From the NCBI RefSeq assembly GCF_019703515.2, contig NC_059346.1:57424001-57488000 (forward strand): a stretch of DNA of 64,000 bases, given 5' to 3'. A program made the position numbers and the translations under genes. Shown here piece by piece: positions 1 to 11,369 of the stretch; the first letter of the stretch is position 1; each line of letters starts with the position of its first letter. The stretch is from Myxocyprinus asiaticus. Taxonomy: Eukaryota; Chordata; Actinopteri; Cypriniformes; Catostomidae. The notes beneath the pieces were generated by a model, which was not told the origin of the DNA, searched no databases, and saw only the letters and a program-made list of their open reading frames with translations.

Positions 1-1720
1 GCATAAACATTTTCTGGAAGCAGATTTTGAGACATTACATTTAGTCCCCCACAGGCTTGAAAACATGCTTATGGCCATGATGAGTGCATTGTAATTATTT
101 TGTTTTTTATTTATTTTTAGGTGGCGTTGGAATTATGTACTTAATATCTCAAACAGAAGTTCATAGGAAGTGTGTGGTAAATCTCCCTGCCTGTGGCGCA
201 AGCAGATATGTGTCAGATATTTAAAAAATGAATGAGTTTTTAATCTGGGGCTCAGGGGAATTGAGCGCTGCAATAAGACATTCTTTTATCTTATATTTAT
301 TTATTTATTCCCTCATTAGCATAATTTCTCTAAACGTGTTGAATCCCCCACCGTGATTTGAAAAAAAGTCACAGAGAGAGAAAGAGAGGGAAACATGATT
401 GGGGGAGAAAGACAGAATTCTGTATTTCTCATTATCAACCAGATTTTTTTTGGCTTACCAGGGTACTTTTTGTCATGTTTGCTTCCACATTTGTTTCTTA
501 GGCTAACTGAGCCCTTATGGGGCAATGACTTTATGTGTGTGTTTTGTGTTTTATGCATTCCCATAGGAAAGAAAAATGAGAAAAGACATTTCTTTAATAT
601 TGCAATTGTTTCTATAGACAGGCAGCAAGGATATTCAATGGAAAGAAATGAAGAATCTTTCCTTAAAGTGTGTATTTTGAATTGTAAAAATAATTAAAAA
701 CAACGTGTTTCAAACAGGTTCCCTGAACACTCCCTTCATATTCAGTTGATGAAACAAATAGTCCCACCCCAAACTCACTTCATTGGTTGAACCAATGTTG
801 CTATGTTGTGCTGGTCGAGATGCTCAAATCAGGGCTTACTCCTCATTGGCACCCAGCTGGTGGTGCATTAGGTGACCACCTAGTTCACCTATGTCTAGAA
901 TAGGCCCTTGCTGAAACAAACAGTGCAATGTTTTTAAAGTGCCACAAAGCCAAAGTGATTACACTTTTCTGTGAAATCAACCCACAAATGATGTACTTAT
1001 AGGTGTGTCTTTATATTAAGCTGGGACAGGAGAAAGTATTTTAATATTCAAGAAATTTACACACCTTGAAGTCTTCTCCTTAGCTTTTTCTCTTGAGAAA
1101 AAGACATCAATAACTTCCATGTGTCTCTAGAGTTTCAAAAGAGATCTTGACAATGTCACGAACTGTGCTCAGATTTTCTAAAAAACAAAAAGTCTGTGAT
1201 CAAAAGAGATTTCAATGTGAAAATTTCTCATACATTTATAGCCAATATAAGCCCATTTAATCTGAGCTATGCTATCTATATTCATTTTATAGCTCTAGAC
1301 TCCTACTGTGTCAACAATTGTCTAATTCGTGTCTATTTGTATTTCTTCTAAGGATTTTTAAGAGAAACATCTGAAACAATGTTGATAATTAAATTAAACA
1401 AAACTGAGAACTAGAGGTCTTCAATGGCCTTTAAACCAATCATAACAGCGGCCTCCCCCATTTTGGATGCATGTACCCTAAGGGTGCTTACACACTTGGT
1501 TCAATTGCTTGGAACAAACCTAAGTTTGTTTCCTCCCCTTCTCCCTGCTGGTCTCTGTTCACTATTCTCTGTATTTGGGTCCGAACCAATCCTGTCTAGA
1601 AGGGATCCCTCTCTCGTCACATTCTTGCGGATGCGCATTCTGTTATGATGCTTTCGCCTTTGCCTTTTCCATTTGCATCTCAGTTTATTAATGATGGAGA
1701 GCATTAAAAACCTTTTAATA
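1..1720. other. Noncoding stretch, no gene recognised
   Basis: The few open frames here are short and resemble no family I know. The first 300 bases are less repetitive than most of the window and could be single-copy DNA. I see no transposon terminus or tRNA-like sequence. Confidence 0.5.
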
Positions 1721-1730
1721 ATATCAATAA

Positions 1731-1760
1731 TATATTATTATTATTATTATCATCATTATC
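1731..1760. repeat. (TTA)n microsatellite
   Basis: An imperfect TTA trinucleotide run that shades into CAT repeats. Confidence 0.85.
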
Positions 1761-1867
1761 ACGGAGTGACTGTTTGCACTAGGTGTAAATACCTGCCACA
1801 CATAGATAGTCTGGTAGTCTGGTGGAAACAAAGAAATTAAAGACAAACTGCTCCTTGACTGTCACTG

Positions 1868-1926
1868 CAATGGCTTAGTGTGTTAAGACTGTGGATGTGC
1901 TTTTTCCATGCAGATGACCTGGGTTC
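1868..1926 (+). mobile_element. tRNA-like SINE head, plus strand (partial)
   Basis: A TGGCTTAGTG block resembles a polymerase III A box, and GACCTGGGTTC about 45 bases later resembles the start of a B box. It is cut off in the B-box region by the pyrimidine run that ends the minus-strand SINE. It may be the 5' stump of an older SINE. The A-box match is good; the rest is weak. Confidence 0.4.
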
Positions 1927-2370
1927 TTTTTTTTTTTTCTCTCTCTTTTCTCCCCAATTTGGAATGCCCAATTCCCAATGCTCTCTAAGTCCTTGTGGTG
2001 GCATAGTGACTCGCCTCAATCTGGGTGGCGGAGGACGAATCTCAGTTGCCTCCGCATCTGAGACAGTCAATCCGCGCATTTTATCACATGGCTTGTTGAG
2101 CGCATTACCGTGGAGACCTAGCGTGCGTAGAGGCTTCACGCTATTCTCCGCGGCATCCATGCACAACTCACCACGTGCCCCACCGAGAGCGAGAACCACA
2201 TTATAGCGACCACAAGGAGGTTACCCCATGTGACTCTACCCTCCCTAACAACAGGGACAATTTGGTTGCTTAGGAGACCTGGCTGGAATCACTCAGCACA
2301 CCCTGGATTTGAACTCGTGACTCCAGGGGTGGTAGTCAGCGTCAATACTTGCTGAGCTACCCAGCCCCCC
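1927..2370 (-). mobile_element. tRNA-derived SINE, minus strand
   Basis: Read on the minus strand, 2366 to 2281 folds like a tRNA: GGCTGGGTAGCTCAG at the 5' end (A box), GAGTTCAAATCC (B box) and a closing stretch complementary to the start. A roughly 330-base body follows, and a purine-rich run ending in A (T-rich on plus, 1927-1955) forms the tail. This is the layout of a tRNA-headed SINE mobilised by a partner LINE. The exact subfamily is not assigned. Confidence 0.75.
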
Positions 2371-2464
2371 CAGAAGGCTGCTTTCTTAAACAAATATTTT
2401 TATCAAAGAATATTTGACATTATTATTATACATTGTCAACCAATTCTAGACATGAACACTGAGA

Positions 2465-2706
2465 AAATAAAGAATAAATAAAAATACAATAAATAGCTAA
2501 ATTAACATCAGTAATGTATGTTCAGTATCAGTCAGTTGCTGACCATTTAAATAAAGAATAAATTAAAATGATAGCTAAATAAATATCAGTACTGTATGTT
2601 TAGTATCAGTCAATAGCTGACCATTTAAATAAAGAATAAATAAAAATAAAATAAATAGCTAAATAAACATCAGTAGTACTGTTTAGTATCAGTGAAATGC
2701 TGACTA
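2465..2706. repeat. Three-copy tandem repeat, unit about 80 bp
   Basis: Units begin near 2465, 2549 and 2627, each with AAATAAAGAATAAAT followed by ATAGCTAAAT and AGTATCAGT. The copies differ by small indels. This is a local AT-rich minisatellite with no coding content. Confidence 0.8.
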
Positions 2707-2867
2707 TTATAATACTGCTAGTCAAGTAGGGGCAGGTTGTAAAACAAGAAGCATTTACACCCGCCAAGTCAAGAGATAAACAGCGGCAGCGGTGTTACAC
2801 CATATTCTGCTATACAAGTTCAGGTGAAACTTTCAACGGAGGAAAACCAGACTTTTAAATATTACAT

Positions 2868-3573
2868 TGGTAACACTTTAGAATACTGTATCTTACTTAA
2901 TGCATAACTAATAAGGAATTACTGCAGAAGTAATAGGTAATTCTTCATTAACATAAGGAAATGTGTTAACTAATCAGTATGTAATAGCATTTTTTAATTG
3001 TGTTAAGTAACAATTAGCTAATCAATAACTATTGAACTCAGTCATGCCTTCTGAAGAACTACTTTTAATTATCTACTAATTCAGCTTCAGGAGAAATAAC
3101 TATTAAGTAACTACTAATGAACAGTCATACACAATTAGCCATTACGATAATCATGTTGTGGCCCTTCCTTCTTCCTTACTACTAATGCAATATGCATTTT
3201 GTGGAATTACTGCACTCCCAAAAAGAGTCATTACAGCGAATTTAATAGAAGTTTTGGCCTGTATGGTCAACTGCTTTGTGAGTGTGGTCTGTAACCAGAA
3301 ATCAACTATGGAATGGAACCCCATCCCCACTCTAAATGCCTTGCTATAACTAGCCAACTTACCTCAAGTAGGTTTATGATTTATATACAGTATAGTGTGT
3401 GTGTCTCTTGTTTTCCTCAGCACATATCACATTACCATTGGGTTAATTATTCCTGTATATAAGGCAATGACTGAGGGGACGTGAAAATACAGGGAACCCA
3501 TGAGTAAATAATAAAGAATTACCACATAATTATGAGGAAATTACTTACAACCTGGAACAGTATTCTAAAGTGA
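2868..3573. mobile_element. Small inverted-repeat DNA element (GTAACACTTTA-type ends)
   Basis: CACTTTAGAATACTGT near 2873-2888 is repeated as its exact reverse complement at 3557-3572. The interior is AT-rich, contains many TAACTA-type repeats and encodes nothing recognisable. Length and ends fit a nonautonomous DNA transposon. A similar GTAAYACTTT end occurs at 31347 and at both ends of 51032-51859. Confidence 0.6.
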
Positions 3574-3630
3574 AAATACAGGGAACCCCATTAATGAAAA
3601 AAATAAATAAATAAATAAACAAACAAAAAA
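3481..3630. repeat. 19-bp direct repeat and (AAAT)n tract
   Basis: GTGAAAATACAGGGAACCC occurs at 3481 and again at 3571, 90 bases apart. Directly after it is an AAAT/AAAC microsatellite at about 3598-3630. The direct repeat overlaps the right end of the preceding inverted-repeat element. Confidence 0.7.
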
Positions 3631-4559
3631 ACTTTAACAAGCATGGTACATAGTAACTGAGTTGTTATACTGATTTAGCATTTTAGTAAAGTTTGACACA
3701 AGTGTCTGTTTCACTTTTTTTATTAGTTTCATATCCTCAAACAACTTTACTGAACATTGTAATGTTTGAATTACAATATATGATGTAATACCTTAAATGC
3801 AGTAATACTTTCTAATGTCCTTCATCAAACGCCCCAGAGGACCATATCTGTGCTCCATCCACATCCAATAAGACCACTCAATACAAGCCGTGTTTCTTTA
3901 AGAGCTTCTCGGTCTTGTTGCCTCTCAATCTCCAGATCTGACTTTTGTACGTAGACCACGCCCTTTCAATATGTTGTGTGTGCCCTCCATGATTTGGGTT
4001 CACAAAGAATCTGCTGTGATTCACAGAGTAGTGAGAGTAGCCCAGCCTTGTCAAAGTCCTATAGGGTCTCCACACATCACTTATAATTGTGGATCGTGGG
4101 TGAACATGTCTTCTGATGATGGGAATGAGATGATGTCTCGAACGCCGTTCTATGAGTCACAAAATCAGTCGTCGTCCATACTAGAAAATACTGTAAAAAA
4201 ATACTGTTAACAACTGCTTTTTTCTGATTTCATGCATAAGCTTTGTGCTTTAAAATTGATGTGGTTTAAACAAACTCTACAGAACTTTCATCCAAACTAC
4301 ATTAAAATTAATACAATTTTATGTTTTACAAATAAACATGTAAAAATCAGTTTAGTAACAAGAATGTAAAATAAAATAATAATAAAAAAATATTAAAAAT
4401 TGTTTTCTTTATTTTAATTTGTCAATTACTGATTGGTGAGATACTGTATTGAATTTAATAAAATTAATTAAAAACTACATTTGTAATGTCATTCTTGTCT
4501 GAGCCATTTCTATGCAAGCACTTTTCAGAAGGTTTAATTTTAGAATGTAAAAAATAATA

Positions 4560-4860
4560 AAATATTAGCTTCTAGCATTGCTATATTGTAAAGAGCATAT
4601 TCTACAGTACTTTAATGAATGTTACAGTAAGTAACAGTTAATGGAAATTACTGTAGGAACAGTAAAATAACAGAATAATTGCAACAGTGTAATTGACAGT
4701 ATTATACTGTAAAGCTTATATTCTATACAGCACAGTACTGTAATGCTTTTTACAGTAATAAACTGTTTACAGTACACTGTAGAATTAGTTTTATGCTGGC
4801 AAATGTAGCTGCCAGTAGTTTACTGTAATTTAACAGGGAAATATTTTACAGTACACATGT
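4560..4860. repeat. TACTGTAA/TTACAGTA-rich segment in the last Merlin intron
   Basis: Short TACTGTAA and TTACAGT words recur many times in both orientations. The segment lies in the intron between exons 3 and 4 of the transposase, which probably explains that intron's length of about 850 bases. A similar word-rich block lies at 62745-62945. It may be a nonautonomous element or simple low-complexity growth. Confidence 0.5.
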
Positions 4861-5321
4861 ATTTTAACTTTGTTTTTTAGTTTTTTACATATTATGCACA
4901 TATAAATGGAAGTGTGTTTAAAAGCTTTTTTCCTTTTTTTTTTTTTTTGTGGTTTCAATGTTGGCATCAACTGTGAAATGTCCCTAGAACTGTTAAACAT
5001 AAAATGTATAATAATAAAATAGATATCCCACCTTCCTTTTATAGCGGAAGTTGCTTTCATCTATAACAATGAACTCTGTTCTTCCACCCATATTCTGTCC
5101 AGTCTTCTTTCTATACCTCTTTAAAGCATCTTTACAGACCAATCTAAGCTTTTGACTCATTTTACTCAGGGTATGCCATCCTGCATCATGTCGACCTGCC
5201 TTAATCTTAGTCCTTGACAGTATCTGAAAATAAATGTGAAAATAATTTTTTGAAAATCATATGGATCATTACTGTTTTACGGTGCTTTAACTAGAGCTTA
5301 TGATGCACAGATTAAACTAAC

Positions 5322-5584
5322 ACCGTGTCTACATCAGACGCGAGCGGCACGACAAAATCAAATAGAACCCATATAATCAGTAATGCTGTCTACTGGATGT
5401 GACACGACAAATTCCCGACAGTAAACTGATGCCCCATTCTATTTCTGACTTACTTCAAACCCATATGATACTTCTAACATAAGAACAAATAGATTTGCAA
5501 CGGTCGCTTTGTCGTGTCCAGTGTAGACAGCCTCAAGCTGTTGCGGCGCGGCACGACATCTGTTGCGTCTGGTGTAGACACAGT
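5322..5584. mobile_element. MITE of about 263 bp with 20-bp inverted ends
   Basis: The left end reads ACCGTGTCTACATCAGACGC; the reverse complement of the right end reads ACTGTGTCTACACCAGACGC, so 18 of 20 bases agree. CGGCACGACA and GACACGACAAA words recur inside near both ends. It encodes nothing. It sits in the intron between exons 2 and 3 of the Merlin transposase. Confidence 0.8.
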
Positions 5585-6129
5585 TTAACTGAGGATATTA
5601 AATCTATCTATATATTACCTAACGGTAAATTAACTTCATCCAGTTTTGTAAGGTGATCTTGCTTTCCTCAAAAACTGATCCTGCCCTGCATGTCTTTGTC
5701 ACTTTCTAACTGTATGTTCATCTTTGACATTCCCTGAAACCACCATAAACATCTAGCATTTAGATTAGAAATTAAATATCATACAATATACAATTTAGCA
5801 TGATAAATTGTAGTTTTACTTTAAAAAAAAAAACTAATTTTATTCTACATTTACCATCGGTATCCATCGCCTGTTTGTGTGTTCTTTAATTTCATATTTT
5901 TTTTTTACAAAGTCTGCATTTCAACCTTGACTTGATGAGTCTATATTTTTGTAGCCATTTAATTAACCTTCTTGTCCCTCTTCTGCTGGTTTGCTCACAA
6001 AGTGAAACAACTTTCGTTCCAAGTCCCATTATTTTGTTGTTCAAAAACCTGCAACCAACCAAATAGATATACACCAAGGAGCTCTGAAATAAAGAAGAAA
6101 AAAAAAAAAACAGAAACGTTATTAAAATT

Positions 6130-7195
6130 TTGGAAGATATTCAAATAACTGGAATAAAGCCAGCCTTTAATATAATTGCACTTTGGAGTAATGAACTCGA
6201 CGGGGAGGAGTCACACCAAATGATTGAATTCATCAGCAGACACGGGCATTATACGCAAATAGGGTTGGAGAATCGACGGATGACATACAGTTCCAGCTCG
6301 GAAGAAAGCATGGCGATGGAGAGGAAATATCCGTGCAAAAGGGCACGACCTCAGCATCTGATCTATGAGAATGACGTAGAAGCCGGTAATTGTATATTTC
6401 ATTATATGTTTTTCAAAGTTGTACAGTATTAGCATCTAGTCATTTAGACATATGCCGGTACCGTCACTACACTATATATGTGGTCACATAATTAGGTGGG
6501 TCACAGAATTCGGTATGAAAATGCATGGTATTGTTATCATGGCCACTTCAAAATATCGCAAATAAGTGTTTAGTGTTTTAGAACTTTAAATTTATTTTCC
6601 ATGTATGCCAGTGTATGCTGCCTAATGGGCCGAAAGAAATGCTAATTAAAATAAAAAAACAAAACAGAAATAGACCGGTAACCCTGGTAACCACTGTAAA
6701 CAAAGCAGAGCTGCGCAACATCCTGTTTTCTGCTAGTGAATAGTCCTGGTAAACCTTGATTACCAGTTTAATGAGTAAAATGAAAACTGTGGTAAATATT
6801 ACTTAGATTACACGCATTACTTAAATATATCCATTTCTACATTTTAAATCTAGTTGTTTATGCAGGGTGAAAACAATAAATGCTCTTTTTGGGCAGTGGA
6901 ACATTTTGAGTTCTGTAACTTTTCATATTATCACAACATTAAGAAAATGTTGATTTTTATGAAATTTGATATGATATATGATATTTTATATTTAATCTAA
7001 TAATAAATCCAACCAACTTTGGCTGTACTCACAACATAAATAAAATGTTTGTGTTTTGTTTCAACAGAAGCATCAGCACCACCTGCACCAACCCAGCAGG
7101 TGTCCTTAATGAAAATTAAGGAAGAAAACTCATTTTTGAAATAAATACTTGAGGACAAATGCAGAGACCTAGAGAGTGAGAGGGATGACAAATGG
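6130..7195 (+). pseudogene. Unrecognised two-exon gene-like unit, divergent from the Merlin transposase
   Basis: I do not recognise the product. The first exon reads open through MERKYPCKRARPQHLIYEND and ends at a GT donor after GTAGAAGCCG (about 6385). The second exon starts after TTTGTTTCAACAG (about 7068), continues in the matching phase with EASAPPAPTQQVSLMKIKEE, and ends at another GT donor after GACAAATG (about 7195). The second exon is charged, heptad-like and compatible with a short coiled coil (ILEDKCRDLESERDD). One TAA interrupts it. It starts about 50 bases from the transposase 5' exon, head to head. It could be a second gene of the transposon, a captured host exon pair or chance. 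Confidence 0.45.
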
Positions 7196-7199
7196 TAAA

Positions 7200-7690
7200 A
7201 TGCTCTCTGTCTAATAAAAAGCAAGTACTGTAATTTTGTTTTTAATATGCACTAATTTAAATTGTTAAAACTTTATAAAGATTTACTCATAAAAAAAACA
7301 TTAATAAGTTTAGTGCATACAATATACAATGACTGATTTAGATCTTTCAACAGTCTCTCAATAGCCTCTCTGCTTGCATTTTTTTATTGCCTTATAAGGA
7401 TCATTTTGGTTTGTATGTTTCTTCAATTTAAAGTTTATTTGGATAAAAGCATCTGCTAAATGAATAAAATCATCTTTATATTATTTTACTGTGCTGTATT
7501 TTGAACATTTATATATGCTAAGTAATTATTTTAAATTGTAAGAGTATTTAAATTGGTAAACAATTTACAAGCACGCAAGTCTTGTCCAAATGCATTGGTT
7601 TGTGTTAATCAGTGTAGTAGCTTACATGTGTAGGATGCCACATAATTAAAATTAAATTAAATGTAGTTTTGTTTGTATTTCTTATCAGCG
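7200..7690. other. AT-rich noncoding gap
   Basis: No open frame of interest. It contains GGATAAAAGCATCTGCTAAA at about 7441-7460, a word I associate with dispersed teleost repeats. The DIRS element begins just after it. Confidence 0.5.
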
Positions 7691-7697
7691 TTCATCT

Positions 7698-7757
7698 GTT
7701 CCCTATCTGTCACTCACTCGATGTTGTGTCGAGGTAGTGACACTAGGAGTCACTCTT
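7698..7757 (+). repeat. Left inverted terminal repeat of the DIRS element
   Basis: It begins GTTCCCTATCTGTCACTCAC and runs through AGTGACACTAGGAG. The reverse complement of 13855-13915 starts with the same 24 bases and then differs at a few sites. Promoter-like sequence lies just inside: GGGTATAAAAGG at about 7850-7861. Confidence 0.85.
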
Positions 7758-8113
7758 GGGAGCCCCAAACACCTCTGCTTTTTTTAAAAAGGCCAATGAG
7801 AATTGGCGAGTGGAATTGTATGCCACTCCCCCGGACATACGGGTATAAAAGGAGCTGGTATGCAACCACTCATTCAGATTTTCTCTTTGGAGCTGAGTGG
7901 TTGTATTCAGTGCACTGAATTCAATTCCCTCCAAAGATGCACCTCAAAACTGCTGAATTTATGGTGCATTTCAGTGGCTCCTCCCCCTCTGCACCCGTGG
8001 AGTGCAGAGAACGCCCCTGGGCGTTTCGGCAGAGTGAAAATAAGAGAGTATATTCTAAAAGAGTATATTTTCATTCACAAAAAGAGCGGCACACACGGAA
8101 GGTCTTTTTAAAG

Positions 8114-9886
8114 ATGCCTTTCCGTTTGTGTGTTATTCCTGGTTGTGGTCATTATTTCTCTGCTTCTGAAGGCCATGATTGCTGTCTTACGTGTCTGGGC
8201 ACTGCCCACGTGGAGACATAGTTCGTGGTTGAGTCATGTCCTCATTGCGAGAACATGACCATGGCAACGTTGCGATTGCGGCTTGCTTTCGGTTTGCACT
8301 GGGGGCGATTTGGGGACATCAATGGGACCACCTCCACCGGGTATCCCCCCACGGCCCTCCCATTCCCCAGCACGCTCGCATGCCCTGGTCGGGCTCCCGG
8401 ACAAGACCGCCGGCTCGTCTCAGGGCAAGTTTGACTTCTTGTTCGGAGTTCAGGATGACGATGAGTTATCGAGCGCAGCATCGGAGAGTGGGCTCATCCA
8501 GTCTGATACAGAGGCTTCAGCAGGGCTTCCTCCTTCGGGAATGGTCGCCCAGTCTCAGGCCGATGCAGAAATGACGGACACGCTTTCCCAGGCGGCCGCG
8601 AGCATTGGGCTAGAGTGGAACCCTCCACTCTCCCCTGAACCCTCGCGGCTCGACAATTGTTTCCTAGGCTCAGGGCACCGCCCACGACCACACCCCGCCC
8701 CGGTCCCTTTCTTTCCGGAGTGCATGAGGAGCTGACAAGATCGTGAGAGGCACCTTTTATTGCCCAGTCCCGGTCTTTCAGCTCCCCTGCTCTCAATACA
8801 CTCAATGATGGAGCGGCCAGGGGGTATTCGGTGATCCCCCAGGTGGATAAGGCGCTCACGGTGCACTTGTGTCTGCAGAGCGCCGCCACCTGGCGTGGGC
8901 ACCTGAAGCTCCCGTCCAGGGCCTGTAGGTTTACGTCATCCCTGACGACTGTGGCCTGCGGTGCTGCTGGACAAACTGCCTCCGCCCTGCATGCCATGGC
9001 TCTCCTGCAAGTACACCAAGTCAAGGCACTAAAAGAACTGCACGAGGGTAGTTCTGACCTGGGATTAATGCAGGAACTGCGCTCAGCGACCGATCTCGCT
9101 CTCCGGGCGACGAAGGTCATGGCGTGGTCTCTCGGGCAGACAATGTCCACCCTGGTGGTCCAGGAGCGCCACCTTTGGCTCAACTTGGTCGAGATGGGAG
9201 AGGCGGACAAGGCACAGTTCCTTGACACCCCCATTTCCCAGGTTGGCCTGTTTGGCGACGCCATCGAGGTTTGCCCAGCAGTTCTCAGCGGTGAAGAAGC
9301 AGACGGAGGCCTTACAACATATCCTGCCCCGGCACGGCTTAAGACCCTGCACCCTGCCTGCTCGTCGCCAAGGGAGTCGTCCTGCAGCAACAACACCAGC
9401 TCCGCCGCAGCCCGCCCCTATGGCCCGGCTCCGGCGTGGATCCCTCCGCAGGAAGCAGAGACGGGCAACCCAGGGGCAAGGAGACCCGCTTCTGTGGATC
9501 TGGTCGACAGACTACTCCATCCCCTGGTGGAGGGCCGGGAGGAGAATCTTTTGTCGCTGCATGCCCAGGAGGCTGCAGCACCCAAAAGCCTGACAAAAGA
9601 ATGGTTTCCTCATCTCCTGGGTCACATGTCCGGTGCGCGTGGCCGTCATCACGACCACCGTCCACTGTACCATTTTTGCAGGTATGGCGCTCCAGCGGCG
9701 GACCCCCCGCCCCTGTGCGCCCAGCTGTGGCACAAACATGCCCACATGGGATTGGTTCCGGTGGACTACGGGGACAAGATTCCTCCTCTCCCCTCCTCGG
9801 CCAATCTTATGGTGGGCGGCAGGAGCCAGGTAAGTGCTTCGATGTCCCTGGACTCAGCACGGCCATGGGGCTTGAGTCCCCTTTGA
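8114..9886 (+). pseudogene. DIRS gag-like ORF, frameshifted
   Basis: The reading begins MPFRLCVIPGCGHYF and goes on with HDCCLTCLGTAHVE, then, after a stop/frameshift at 8219-8225, ESCPHCENMTMATLRLRL. This cysteine/histidine-rich start is typical of fish DIRS gag proteins. The rest is split between frames: 8283-8735 (acidic/serine-rich) and 8831-9886 (includes FRCYGAPA-like basic/proline-rich C-terminal sequence). At least three frame changes are needed, so no intact Gag is made. An upstream in-frame extension from 7937 is probably leader. Confidence 0.75.
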
Positions 9887-9889
9887 CGT

Positions 9890-11195
9890 GGCACCTCAAG
9901 CTCCTTCCCGCCGCGAGGCCCCACCTGCTGGTACGTCCGACGTGATCATTCCCTTGGTCCCCCTCACCCGGAGTTTGGGCTAATCCTAGCTCACTCTCGA
10001 GAGTTGCTGTGCGCACACAGGGACCTCATGCTCTGGTACCTCAGCCAACTGGGGCTTCGGGTCAACCGGGAAAAGAGCAAGCTCTCCCCGGTTCAGAGCA
10101 TCTCAGTCTCGATGACAGCGCACCTCATGAACAAGCACGCACAGTCAGTGCTGAACTGTCTGAAGGCGTTCAGACGGAGGACAGTGGTTCCACTGAAACT
10201 TTTTCAGAGGCTCCTGGGGCATATGGCATCCTCAGCGGTGGCCACACCACTCGGATTGATGCATATGACATTGCTTCAGCGCTGGCTTCAGACCCGAGTC
10301 CCGAGATGGGCATGGCGCTGCGAGACACATCGCATGGCCATCACGCTGATCTGTCACCGCCTCTTCAGTCATTGGACCAACCTTGCATTTCTACGGGCAG
10401 GGGTTCCCCTAGAGCAGGTCTCCAGGCTTGTCATGGTTACAACAGACACCTCCAAGACAGGCTGGTGTGCCGTATGCAATGGGCACACAGCTGTCGGCTC
10501 CTGGACTGGCCTGCAGCTGCGTTGGCACATCAACTGCCTAGAGTTGTTGGCAGGTCTGCTTGCCCTGCGGTAGTTTCGGCCATTGATCCAGGGCAAGCAC
10601 GTGTTGTTCCTGACAGACAATACAGCGATGGTAGCATACATCAACCATCAAGGCGGTCTACGCACCTGTTGCATGTCACAACTCACACCATCTCCTCCTC
10701 TGGAGTCAGCAACGCCTCAAGTCGCTACGAGCCACTCACATCCCGGGCGACCTCAACACCGCAGCAGACGTGCTGTCACATCAGGTTACCCTCAGGGGAA
10801 AGTGGAGACTCCACCCTCAGGTGGTCCATCTGATTTGGAGTCGATTCGGTCGAGCACAGGTAGACCTGTTTGCTTCCCGGGAATCCTCCCACTGCCCACT
10901 TTGGTATGCCCTGACCGAGGCACCCCTCGGTATAGATGCGCTGGCACACAGCTGGCCCCCTGGACTACGCAAATACGCATTTCCCCCAGTGAGCCTAATT
11001 GCACAGATCTTGTGCAAGGTCAGGGAGGACGAGGAGCAGATCGTCCAAGTAGCACCCTACTGGCCCACCCAGACGTGGTTCTTGGATCTCACACTCCTCG
11101 CGACATCCCCTCCCTGGCAAATTCCCATGAGGAAGGACCTTCTTTCTCCCCTCTATGAGGCACCTGTATGCCTTGAAGTGGCATCTGTTCGCTAA
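9890..11195 (+). pseudogene. DIRS pol remnant: RT tail, RNase H and methylase-like region
   Basis: LVRPT and LVPLTRSLG (about 9930-9980), normally near the start of the RT region, run almost directly into LILAHSRELLCAHRDL, which normally follows the YIDD box. The RT fingers and palm, including YIDD, are therefore deleted at about 9981. Then come LGLRVNREKSKLSP, the RNase H start VTTDTSKTGWCAV (about 10435) and, in another frame, the methylase-like region VDLFASRESSHCPLWYAL with VAPYWPTQTW (10770-11195). Several stops and frame changes are present. Confidence 0.8.
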
Positions 11196-11369
11196 TTGGT
11201 GTTCTTCCCGACGTGAAGACCCCCAGAGATGCACAGTCAGTTCGGTGCTTTCCTTCCTGCAGGCTGGAGCCACCTTGAAGGTGTATGTAGCTGCTATTTC
11301 GGCTCATCACGATGCAGTAGATGGTAAGTACTTGGGGAAGCATGACTTGATCATCAGGTTCCCCGCCTC

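Larger units (their letters stand above)
3793..6077 (-). pseudogene. Merlin-type transposase, four exons, decayed
   Basis: This would cut and paste a Merlin (IS1595/IS1016-like) DNA transposon. Exon 1 (to 5855) has the N-terminal segment RLIKWLQKYRLIKSRLKC and the start of a zinc-ribbon. Exon 2 (5733-5619) carries GSVFEESKITLQNW. Exon 3 (5223-5032, 64 codons) ends in IDESNFRYKRK. Exon 4 (4180-3793) has STIISDVWRPY, NHSRFFVNPNHGGHTQHIE and a WMWMEHRYGPLG C-terminus. The presumed D-D-E triad is D of IDES, D of ISDVW and E of QHIERAW, all present. Each boundary is GT/AG and the phases agree (2, 0, 0). It is inactive: a 10-A run frameshifts exon 1, exon 2 has three stops including a TAG at its last codon, and exon 4 has a TGA and a late frameshift. 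I could not find the element's termini. Confidence 0.85.

Noticed and set aside
1837..2206. Open frames of about 110-120 codons on both strands at 1.8-2.2 kb
   Set aside because: They fall in the SINE body, which is noncoding.
2281..2366. A functional tRNA gene on the minus strand
   Set aside because: The A and B boxes are present, but the SINE body and A tail follow directly and the arms are imperfect, so it is a SINE head.
8494..9396. 300-codon minus-strand open frame opposite the DIRS gag
   Set aside because: It is an antisense frame in GC-rich DIRS DNA; the plus strand has clear gag motifs.
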